40,679 bases of DNA from Streptosporangium minutum (GTDB lineage: Bacteria > Actinomycetota > Actinomycetes > Streptosporangiales > Streptosporangiaceae): NCBI RefSeq assembly GCF_002149035.1, contig NZ_NGFP01000052.1, positions 1 to 40,679 on the forward strand. The letters are read 5' to 3'. Shown in pieces: positions 16,325-24,407 of this stretch (position 1 is the first letter of the stretch; each line of letters starts with the position of its first letter). The notes under the pieces are model-generated. The model made no database searches and was not told where the DNA came from. It was given only the letters and a program-made list of their open reading frames with translations. The translations under genes and the position numbers were made by a program.

Positions 16325-16903
16325 ATGAGTCAGCGCGGACCGTACGCCAAGGGCGTCGCCAAGCGGGAGGAGATACTGGGGCGCGCGCTGGAGATCGTTG
16401 CGCGCCAGGGCTATCGGGGTGCGTCGGTCCAGGTGATCGCCGATGCCGTGGGCCTCAGCCAGGCGGGTCTTCTGCACTACTTCGGGTCGAAGGAGGAGCT
16501 GTTCACGGCGATCCTGCGCAAGCGGGACGAACTGGATCACCTCTCCCGTGCCGCCCCAAGTGATCCCCGAGACGCCCGGGATGCGTTCGTGCAGGTCATC
16601 GCCCACAACTCCGAGGTCCCCGGTTTGGTGGAGCTGTTCTCGCGCCTGGCGGTGGAGGCCGCCGACCCCGAGCATCCCGCACACGCCTACTTCCTCGAAC
16701 GCGGCGAGGTGTTGCGCGAGACGATAGTGGCGACCCTCGCACAGCTTCGGCGCCCACCGGCACTGCCCCCTGAGACGCTCGCGCGTATTGTCCAGGCCGC
16801 AGCCGACGGGCTCCAGCTGCAGTGGCTGCTCGACCCCACCGTCGACATGGCCGCCACGATGGAAGCGCTACTGAACGCTCTCGCTCAAGAGGGCCACCCA
16901 TGA
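16325..16903 (+). CDS. TetR/AcrR-family transcriptional regulator
   Basis: 192 residues, usual length. The N-terminal HTH is KREEILGRALEIVARQGYRG, ASVQVIADAVGLSQAGLLHY and FGSKEELFTAILRKRDELD, the canonical TetR three-helix domain with the LLHYFGSKEEL signature. The rest is the all-helical ligand-binding and dimerisation domain. It is divergent from the MFS remnant and GH3 gene, an arrangement common for regulators of glycoside uptake and hydrolysis. With the transporter destroyed, the regulon here may be reduced to the GH3 gene. Confidence 0.9.
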   Translation: MSQRGPYAKGVAKREEILGRALEIVARQGYRGASVQVIADAVGLSQAGLLHYFGSKEELFTAILRKRDELDHLSRAAPSDPRDARDAFVQVIAHNSEVPGLVELFSRLAVEAADPEHPAHAYFLERGEVLRETIVATLAQLRRPPALPPETLARIVQAAADGLQLQWLLDPTVDMAATMEALLNALAQEGHP

Positions 16904-17044
16904 CGGGCAGGTCCCGCGCACCCGGCCGGCAGGCCCAGGCGGCCACAGGCATGTGATCGTCAGCGAAGCCCGCCGGCAACGGCGCTTTCACAGAGGAGAC
17001 ATCCAGATGAACCGGGCGCGAGGCTCGATCGCCGGCGCCGTCCG

Positions 17045-17183
17045 TCAGGGCAGCAGCCCCCGGTCGTAGCCGACCGCCACGGCGGCCGCCCGGTCGGAGA
17101 CGCCGAGCTTGGTGTAGATGTGCGCCAGATGCGTCTTCACCGTGGTCTCGCTGATGAACAGCGCGGCGGCGGCTTCCTTTGAT
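17045..17183 (-). pseudogene. LuxR-type HTH fragment (C-terminal output domain)
   Basis: The minus strand reads SKEAAAALFISETTVKTHLA, HIYTKLGVSDRAAAVAVGYD and RGLLP before a stop. This is the recognition helix and end of a LuxR/NarL output domain (KEIAAALFISEATVKTHL type). The start of the HTH (LTPRERDVL...) and any receiver or ATPase domain are missing: the frame upstream is unrelated. About 46 residues remain. Confidence 0.65.
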
Positions 17184-17193
17184 CCCTGGCAGT

Positions 17194-17603
17194 TCAGCTG
17201 CTCAGCAGCGGATGCCGCCGAACAGGGTGCCGATCGACCGACTGGAGCAGGGTCGCCGCTTCCGGGGAGTCCAGGGTGATCAACGTGCCCAGCGGGACAT
17301 CCTGTGAGTTCAGCGGTCAGACGATCTCGCAGATGCGGCAGTGCGGGTCCGGGCAGTCGCCTTCGACGTCGGCCGGCGTCATCGTCACCAGCCGGTCGGT
17401 GAGCCCACCGCGGATCCGCACCACCGGCGCAACCTGCCACTCATCCTGGACGAGGAACAGGTGAAGCTCGTCCGGCCTCCACACGCCTGTGGATCTTCGA
17501 CAAGCTCGCTGAAATCGAGGCCAAGCGACCTACAAGCGAGACCAGTCACGATCGGCGACTGACAATTCCCCAGCCGCGCCCGGGAGGGCACGGCCATAGT
17601 CAT
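17194..17603 (-). pseudogene. Degenerate gene of unknown family, divergent from the giant secreted protein
   Basis: A start with good ribosome site (AAAGGAG, ATG at 17603) opens MTMAVPSRARLGNCQSPIVT and continues about 40 residues. A frame change near 17485 is needed to enter VWRPDELHLFLVQDEWQVAP, VVRIRGGLTDRLVTMTPADV and DCPDPHCRICEIV, which ends at TGA (17317-17319). The same frame continues past that stop with coding-like QDVPLGTLITLDSPEAATLL to a stop at 17194. The pieces look like one broken gene, but I do not recognise the family. The CPDPHCRIC cluster could bind metal. Confidence 0.35.
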
Positions 17604-17615
17604 GGAGTCACTCCT

Positions 17616-20600
17616 TTGCACTGGTTGTTCAGTCGAGCCTCCTCTCGGCGGATCGCGGCACGATGGTCAGGGATATCGCTGGTCACCGCGGTGGCCGGCT
17701 CTCTCGTCCTGCCCACATCCGCGATCGCCGCATCCGCCCCCGAACCGCCTCCGAACAACGAGACGGCATCCGCGGCGGGCGAGGTCAAGCTCATCGATCT
17801 CGGCTCCCTCAACGGCCGCGATGACGGGGTCTACAGCAGCCTCGGTTATAAAGTCAACGCCCGGAGCATCAACAACATGAGCCAGGTCGTCGGGACGGCC
17901 ACTGTCTCTCACTTGAACGATCACCAGAGAGCCGTTCTGTTCTCCGGCGGATCCGTCAGGCAGCTGCACGACAGCCTCGAAGGCCTCGGCGACGGCGGGA
18001 TCGTTCACAGCCATGCCTGGGGCGTCAACGACGACGGCACGGTGGTCGGCACGTTTTCGGACATGGGCCCGGATGACGAGAAGACCTTCGTCCTCAAAGA
18101 TGGCAAGGCGACTCTCATAGAGCAGCGCTTCGGGAGGGCCATTAACAACAAAGGGCAGATCGGGGGCGGCGGCTGGGTACGCGATCCGGACGGGTCCGTA
18201 CTGCGGCTCCGTGCGTTCAAGGACCAGAACATGGGGGTCTCGGCGCTGAACAACTCAGGTTCGGCGGTCGGTAACGCCGACGTGGACCCCGACCGGTCCG
18301 TATTCGAGATACGCGCGTTCCGCACCAAGCCCGGACAGCCCCTCGACCTGGCCAAGGACATTCTGCAGTACGCCGGCGAGACCAAGGCCGCTGACATCAA
18401 CGACAAGGGGCAGGTCGCCGGCCACGGGAAGAGTATAAACGGCGGTGTCGTTCCCATCATCTGGAACGCGAGCGGTGTGGCCGTAGAGCAGGACACCCCC
18501 CTCGGTGGCGAAGCGTACGCGATCAACAATGCGGGCATCGCCGTGGGATTGATGAGGACCTCTTCCGGGCCGACGAGAGCCGCCATGTACGCAGGCGGTG
18601 CCGGAATCGACCTGAACACCCTGGTGCCGGCGGGCACGAACCTGCGCTTGACAAGGGCCCTCGGCATCAACGACCTCGGTCAGATCACCGGTGTCGCAAC
18701 GGACACGACCACAGGCGTGGGGCACGCCTTCCTCCTCGACCTGGGACTCGCCAAGCCCGTCATCGATTCGGTCACCCTCGAGACCAAGAGATACCCGTCC
18801 GAGGAGTGGGGTGAGGCCGGGGCCGTGACCGACGGCGACCCGGCGCGCATCACGGTTCAGGTGACCAATCCGGGCTCCATGCCCGTTTCCGCGCAGATCA
18901 AGCTGTACCAGGCGCCGAATCCGGGCGAGGCCGTGGACTACACGCCGTTGCCCAAGGTGGAACCGATCGAGGTTGAGCTCGAACCAAACCAGACCGTCAA
19001 CGTGCGGGCGAATTGGGACACCGCCGGGGTCGCCTGGGAGCGGGGCGAGGCGAACCTGGTCCGGTATGTGAAGGCGCGGCTCTACATGGGCGGTGTCAAA
19101 CAGGGTTTCGGCGAGTCGGCGAAAATCACGACCAGGCCGAAGCCCGTGGTTCTGGTGCACGGCTGGAAGTCGAACGCAGAGATCGCATGGGGGCACACTC
19201 ATGCGATCCTGGACAGCCTGCATCCCTATATCGGGTCATTCGCCGTCGGTGACGGCGAGTTCGGCCCCGACGGCGGCACCCTTGACACCGGTGACCTGTC
19301 GGACTCGTCGAAGCAGACCAATACGCTTGCTGAGAACGCCAAGGAGCTGGCGAAGTACCTGGAGAACGTGCGCACGCGGACGGGCGCGTCGCACGTCGAT
19401 GTCATCGCCCACTCGATGGGCGGTCTGATCACGCGGCAGTACATCCAGGCCGAGATGCCGAGCTCGCCGGATCACAGGCCGGTGGTGAATCGGATGCTGC
19501 AGCTGGGCACCCCGAACCGGGGGACTCCCTGTGCGGACATGGTCGTGCTGAACGCCACCCTGACTGACAGTTCCGTTCCGTTCTCCCCGGCCACGGAGCA
19601 GAACACCACTCCGTTCGTACGCGGTGTGTTCAACGAGCGGTACATGAACCTCAAGGGCGTGACACCCTCCAACCTGGCCGGCGTGGGCAGGCCCCTGCCC
19701 TGCATCGCCCCTCCCGAGCACACGGATTTCTACGACAGTGACCTGATCGTTCCGTTGTGGAGTGCGCGGTTCTACCCCGACGTCCCCAGGACCGGAACCG
19801 TGCACATGTCGATGACCGACTCGGCGCGGGATTTCGAGACCTACGTCAAACCGCGGCTGGCGTCGGTGCCGGGCATGGACGGCGACCCGGACCTGCCCAG
19901 GTTGACCAAGGGGGTCGCCGGCGACTCGGCCATGGACGCCGCGCCGGCCGCCACGGCCACGGATGTCGGCGGTACGGACGCGGGCTCCGTGTTCGCTGCG
20001 ACGTCGACTGCGGTGGAGGCGGGGAAGACGGTGAGTGTGCCGTTGGCCGTCCCGCGTAGTTCGGCGTTCGGTGTGACGGGGTCGTTGCCGTCGACCGTCG
20101 GGTTGGTGTTGCGTAGTCCGTCCGGGGAGCCGGCCGCGCGGTACGCGGCGGGCAGTGATGAGGCCAAGCAGCCGGTCCAGGGGTTGAGTGTCGCCAAACC
20201 GCAGGCGGGTGCGTGGAAGCTGGAGATCACGAACTCGGCCACTGAGCCGGTCACGGCCGATCTGGGTGCCTGGGTCGCCGGTAACCCGGTGAAGGTGGCG
20301 GCCACGGTAGGGCAGCCGTCGGAGGACGGCCGGGTCAAGGTGACAGGCACCGTCACCGATGACGGTAAGCCGGTTACCGCGGTGCCGGTGCAGGCGATCG
20401 TGATCGGCGAGGACGGCGCGCGTGTTGAGCTGTCGTTGAAGGATGACGGCGACAGCGGTGACGGCGGCGCGGGTGACGGCGTGTACGGTGCCACCTCTGA
20501 GTCGTTGGCCGACGGTGTGTATTCGGTAACGGTGAAGGCCGACACCGCCAAGGGCCTGCGGGCCGCACTTGATGTGGTCGAGGTGAAGAAGCCCGATCTG

Positions 20601-23600
20601 CGGGAGTTCGCGCTGACGTTGTCGGCGCAGCCCGGTGGTTCGGTGGCGGCGTCGCCGGCGCAGGACACCTACCGTGCCGGCACCGAGGTGACGGTGACCG
20701 CGACCCCTGGGGCCGGGCGGATCCCGATCGGGTGGACCGTGGACGGTGAGGAGCGGGGCGCGGGTGCGCTGACGCTGACCATGGACGGCCCGCACACGGT
20801 GGTGGCGCGGTTCGGCGCCTACACGGTGACCGAGCTGGGTGCGGTTTCGCCTGGTCGAAGTGCGGCGGAGACGAGGGCGGTCGCGCTCAACGACCGCGGT
20901 CAGGTCGCCGCCACGGTGGACCAGAACCGTACTCATAGGACGAGCGCTGTGCGCTGGCAGGCCGGTGAGTTCACCGATCTGGGTGACCTGCCGTGCACCG
21001 ATGACCCCCGCGGCACCAACAGGTGCAGGGCGGTCGCCACGGGGATCAACGAGGCCGGGGACGTCTCCGGCTGGGCTACATCGGGAGAGGGCGGGACCAA
21101 CCGCGCTGTCGTCTACCGCAAGGACGGTTCGGTCACGAATCTGCAGCCGGAATCGGGCGGATCGGCCCTGGGCCTGAACGACAACGGCCAGGTGTTCGGC
21201 ACGACGGGCGGTAACCATGTGATTTGGGAACGGGGGGTCGCGGTCCAGCTGCCCGCCAACCCGGTGTTCGACACGAAGTACGCCTATGTCTCCGGGTATG
21301 CCTCCGCTCTCTCATCCCGGATCAACGCCCGGGGCACGGTGGCTGGTAACTATGTGATGGAGAGAGACCCGATCTACGGTAAGCCTGTCCACTGGGGGCC
21401 CGCGCTCTACCGGGACGGGGTGACCACGCCGCTCGCGGTGCCAGGCTGCCGGTACAAGGACAATGAGTACGGCGACGCCTATGACGTCAACACCGCCGAG
21501 GTGGTGGCGGGTAGCGTGGATTGCGGCCCCGGCAATCCCACGCGCGCCGTTCTGTGGAAGGACGGCCGGCCGACCGAACTCGGTGAAGGCGAGGCGACCG
21601 CCCTCAACGACCACGGGCTGGTGGTCGGCCGCGCGCTCGACCAGGACGCCTCCACCCCGGTCAAGACGATCTGGGAGCCGGTGATATGGCTGGAGGGCGA
21701 GAAGTACGCGCTGGCAGACCTGCTGCCCCGGCCGCTGTGCCCGCGGGAGCAGGAGGACACGACCGGGCCGTGCATGGGCCTTGATCGCCTGTATGACGTC
21801 AACTCCTCCGGCCAGATCGTGGCGCAGGGCTTCATCCGCGACCGTTCGACCACGGATCCGACCGGCTTCTCCACCCACGCGCGGTCGTTCCTGCTGACCC
21901 CGACCACCGCCCGGGCGGATCTGGAGGTCAAGCAGACGGTGTCGGCGACCGAGCCGGGGCCGGGCTCGACGGTGACCTGGACCACCACGGTGACCAACAA
22001 GGGTGACGACACCGCGACCGATGTGCGGTTGGACATGCTGATCCCGCAGGCCGTCAGCGGCGCGACGTGTGACACCTGGCGGGGCGTCTGCATCCCGATC
22101 AAGGGCGGGTTCCGTAACACGGCCAAGGTGCTGGAGCCGGGCTGGAGCGCCACCGTCGAGGTGAGCGCGACCGTCCCGGCCAACGCAGCCGACGGCACCG
22201 AGCTCAAGGCGGGGGCCGGTGGCTACAGCCTGGCGGTGACCGACCCCAAGCCGGCCGACAACACCGCTTCGACCACCGCGACGGTGCGTCCGCTGCTGAA
22301 CCGGTCCGGGGTCAACTGGACCGATCCGGTGGAGGCCGGCCAGGTCAGCCACCCGAATTCGGTGACGTTGACCAACCGGCTGAATGATCCGATCCCGTTG
22401 AAGGTGATCGCGGTCAGCGGGCCGTTCACCCAGAGCAACGCCTGCCCGGTGGAGCTGGCGGTCGGCAAGGCGTGCACGGTGGAGGTGAAGTTCGCCCCCA
22501 CCGCGGAAGGCCCGGCCACCGGTGCGCTGACCTTCACCACCGCCGACGGCGCCGCACCGGCCTACACCGTGCCGCTGACCGGCAAGGGCATCAAGGCCGG
22601 CGGCATCCCGGCGGTGCAGGTCCCGGCCGCGCCGTTGCGGGGCCAGGTGGGCAAGCCGTTCACCCTGCGGGTGGACTTCACCGACACCGATGCCGGCGAC
22701 ACCCACACCGCCAAGGTCGTCTGGGGAGACGGGCCGCCGGTGGACGCCGTGGTGACCCCGCGGCCCGGGGGCGGCACCGTCACCCTCACCCGCACCTTCA
22801 CCGCCCCGAAGAGCGGCACCGCCATGGTGATGGTCTACGACAGCACCGACAACCTCGGGGATGCGGGCGTGCCGTACGTGATCAGCGAGGCGGCGCCCAA
22901 CACCGCGCCGGTGGTCACCGCCGGAGCCGACGTCGAGCTGACCGCAGGCGAAGATCTGCAGCGCACCGTGACCTTCGCCGACCCGGACTCCACCTCCTGG
23001 ACGGCCACGGTGGACTACGGCGACGGGTCCGGCCCCCAGCCGGTCACCCCCGACGCCGCCAAGCAGATCACGCTGGAGCACCGGTGGGCCACCCCGGGCG
23101 CCTACCCGGTCACCGTCAAGGTGAAGGACGACGGCGACCTGGAGACCACGGCCGCCTTCATCGCCACGGTCGTGGCCGCCGAGACCCCGAACCAGGCTCC
23201 GACGGTCACGGTGAGCCCGGCGTTCGACACCGTGGAGGCGGGAGCCGTCTGGGTCGCGCCGGCCTCCTTCACCGATTCTGACTCCATCTCCTGGACCTAC
23301 ATGGTCGACTACGGGGCCGGGGCCGGGCAGCAGCCGCTGTCCAAGGTCGCCGGGCAGTTGAAGCTCGAACACGTCTATGCCTCGGCCGGTGACTACACGG
23401 TCGTGCTGACCGTCACCGACGACAAGGGCGCCTCAGGCAGCGCCCAGGTGACCGTGCACGTCACCAACGCCGCACCCGAGGTGGCCCTGACGGCGCCGGC
23501 GGTGGCCAAGCAGTCGGTGAAGGTGGTGAAGGTGGGCCAGGCGGTGTCGCTCAGCGCCTCGTTCACCGACTCCGGTAAGGCCGACACGCACACCGCCACC

Positions 23601-24200
23601 TGGAGCATCGGCAGCAAGCCGGTGCCCGGGGCGGTCGCCGGACACGGCGGCAAGGGCACCGTGAGCAGGTCGCATGTGTTCACCGAGGCCGGGCTGTACC
23701 CGATCTCGGTGACGGTCACCGACAACCACGGCGGCGCCACCAAGGCCGACACCGCCGACGGCAAGCAGGCCTACGTGGTGGCCTACGACCCGGCCGGCTC
23801 GCTGGTCGGTGCCGGGCAGACGGTCTCACCCGCCGGAGTGTGCAAGCTGGACGCCGCCTGCGCCAAGGAGGGCGAGGCGAACCTCGACGTCACCGCCCAC
23901 TACCGCGACAAGGACACCACCCCCACCGGTGAGCTGCACTACACCGCCCCCGGGTTCGACCTGCGCGACGACTCCTCCACGGTGCTCGCCGTGGCCGGCG
24001 GCACCGCGATCCTGCGCGGAGAAGGAAAGGTCAACAAGACCGTCGACGTCACCTACGAGATCACCACTGTCGACTCCGGTGAACCGGCCGACAACACCGA
24101 CCAGCTGGTGGTCAGGGTCTGGAAGAAGAACGGAGAGCTCATCTACGACAACAGCGGCGAGCCCGCACCGGTGAGTGGCATCATCCGCGTCAGCGGCTGA
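17616..24200 (+). CDS. Giant secreted multidomain protein: HAF repeats, lipase-like domain, HAF repeats, DUF11, PKD-type modules
   Basis: 2194 residues. It starts at TTG 17616 with GGAG 8 nt upstream and has a Sec signal peptide (RRIAARWSGISLVTAVAG, then PTSAIAASA). Approximate layout: 58-375, HAF repeats (INNMSQVVG, INNKGQIGG, INDKGQVAGHG, INNAGIAVG, INDLGQITG); 376-505, CARDB-like linker; 510-760, alpha/beta hydrolase of the PGAP1/lipase type with VVLVHGWKS, Ser600 in AHSMGG, LGTPNRGTPCAD, candidate Asp709 (DLIVP) and His730 (TVHMSM); 770-1000, beta-rich; 1000-1066, InlB-like repeat (GGSVAASP to TVVARF); 1068-1428, second HAF block; 1434-1558, DUF11-like; 1560-1660, choice-of-anchor-type domain; 1665-2090, about four PKD-like modules (DYGDGSG, HRWATPGAYPVTV, VYASAGDYTVVLTV). 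No sorting signal at the end, so it is probably released. Likely an extracellular esterase with adhesive or substrate-binding modules. Confidence 0.85.
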   Translation: MHWLFSRASSRRIAARWSGISLVTAVAGSLVLPTSAIAASAPEPPPNNETASAAGEVKLIDLGSLNGRDDGVYSSLGYKVNARSINNMSQVVGTATVSHLNDHQRAVLFSGGSVRQLHDSLEGLGDGGIVHSHAWGVNDDGTVVGTFSDMGPDDEKTFVLKDGKATLIEQRFGRAINNKGQIGGGGWVRDPDGSVLRLRAFKDQNMGVSALNNSGSAVGNADVDPDRSVFEIRAFRTKPGQPLDLAKDILQYAGETKAADINDKGQVAGHGKSINGGVVPIIWNASGVAVEQDTPLGGEAYAINNAGIAVGLMRTSSGPTRAAMYAGGAGIDLNTLVPAGTNLRLTRALGINDLGQITGVATDTTTGVGHAFLLDLGLAKPVIDSVTLETKRYPSEEWGEAGAVTDGDPARITVQVTNPGSMPVSAQIKLYQAPNPGEAVDYTPLPKVEPIEVELEPNQTVNVRANWDTAGVAWERGEANLVRYVKARLYMGGVKQGFGESAKITTRPKPVVLVHGWKSNAEIAWGHTHAILDSLHPYIGSFAVGDGEFGPDGGTLDTGDLSDSSKQTNTLAENAKELAKYLENVRTRTGASHVDVIAHSMGGLITRQYIQAEMPSSPDHRPVVNRMLQLGTPNRGTPCADMVVLNATLTDSSVPFSPATEQNTTPFVRGVFNERYMNLKGVTPSNLAGVGRPLPCIAPPEHTDFYDSDLIVPLWSARFYPDVPRTGTVHMSMTDSARDFETYVKPRLASVPGMDGDPDLPRLTKGVAGDSAMDAAPAATATDVGGTDAGSVFAATSTAVEAGKTVSVPLAVPRSSAFGVTGSLPSTVGLVLRSPSGEPAARYAAGSDEAKQPVQGLSVAKPQAGAWKLEITNSATEPVTADLGAWVAGNPVKVAATVGQPSEDGRVKVTGTVTDDGKPVTAVPVQAIVIGEDGARVELSLKDDGDSGDGGAGDGVYGATSESLADGVYSVTVKADTAKGLRAALDVVEVKKPDLREFALTLSAQPGGSVAASPAQDTYRAGTEVTVTATPGAGRIPIGWTVDGEERGAGALTLTMDGPHTVVARFGAYTVTELGAVSPGRSAAETRAVALNDRGQVAATVDQNRTHRTSAVRWQAGEFTDLGDLPCTDDPRGTNRCRAVATGINEAGDVSGWATSGEGGTNRAVVYRKDGSVTNLQPESGGSALGLNDNGQVFGTTGGNHVIWERGVAVQLPANPVFDTKYAYVSGYASALSSRINARGTVAGNYVMERDPIYGKPVHWGPALYRDGVTTPLAVPGCRYKDNEYGDAYDVNTAEVVAGSVDCGPGNPTRAVLWKDGRPTELGEGEATALNDHGLVVGRALDQDASTPVKTIWEPVIWLEGEKYALADLLPRPLCPREQEDTTGPCMGLDRLYDVNSSGQIVAQGFIRDRSTTDPTGFSTHARSFLLTPTTARADLEVKQTVSATEPGPGSTVTWTTTVTNKGDDTATDVRLDMLIPQAVSGATCDTWRGVCIPIKGGFRNTAKVLEPGWSATVEVSATVPANAADGTELKAGAGGYSLAVTDPKPADNTASTTATVRPLLNRSGVNWTDPVEAGQVSHPNSVTLTNRLNDPIPLKVIAVSGPFTQSNACPVELAVGKACTVEVKFAPTAEGPATGALTFTTADGAAPAYTVPLTGKGIKAGGIPAVQVPAAPLRGQVGKPFTLRVDFTDTDAGDTHTAKVVWGDGPPVDAVVTPRPGGGTVTLTRTFTAPKSGTAMVMVYDSTDNLGDAGVPYVISEAAPNTAPVVTAGADVELTAGEDLQRTVTFADPDSTSWTATVDYGDGSGPQPVTPDAAKQITLEHRWATPGAYPVTVKVKDDGDLETTAAFIATVVAAETPNQAPTVTVSPAFDTVEAGAVWVAPASFTDSDSISWTYMVDYGAGAGQQPLSKVAGQLKLEHVYASAGDYTVVLTVTDDKGASGSAQVTVHVTNAAPEVALTAPAVAKQSVKVVKVGQAVSLSASFTDSGKADTHTATWSIGSKPVPGAVAGHGGKGTVSRSHVFTEAGLYPISVTVTDNHGGATKADTADGKQAYVVAYDPAGSLVGAGQTVSPAGVCKLDAACAKEGEANLDVTAHYRDKDTTPTGELHYTAPGFDLRDDSSTVLAVAGGTAILRGEGKVNKTVDVTYEITTVDSGEPADNTDQLVVRVWKKNGELIYDNSGEPAPVSGIIRVSG

Positions 24201-24211
24201 GCCTGACGCTT

Positions 24212-24246
24212 CCGCGGGCCGCAGAGACCCCACCTGAGGCCCGCGG
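24212..24246. terminator. Hairpin after the giant secreted protein gene
   Basis: CCGCGGGCC (24212-24220) pairs with GGCCCGCGG (24238-24246), 9 bp around a 17-nt loop, starting 12 nt after the stop codon. It lies between convergent genes and could also serve the SARP gene. Confidence 0.55.
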
Positions 24247-24407
24247 ACATCCGGATCAAACCCCACCCGCCCACAAACCCCCAAATGAACACCGAAAGGT
24301 ATGCGGATCCCGTCCGTCCGGTGCACGGGCGGGATCTCTCGTCGGCGTGCTGCATCGTCGAACCGATAAAGAGATCAATAATGAAGTCAGGAGTCTCGGC
24401 TGGGGTA

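Noticed and set aside
17007-17069. 20-codon frame after GAGGAG (MNRARGSIAGAV...)
   Set aside because: Possibly a truncated gene start, but it runs into the LuxR remnant and has no recognisable content; too little to call.
19236-23372. Two long minus-strand frames (660 and 686 codons) opposite the giant secreted protein
   Set aside because: Arg/His-rich shadow text; the plus strand has signal peptide, catalytic and repeat motifs over the same bases.
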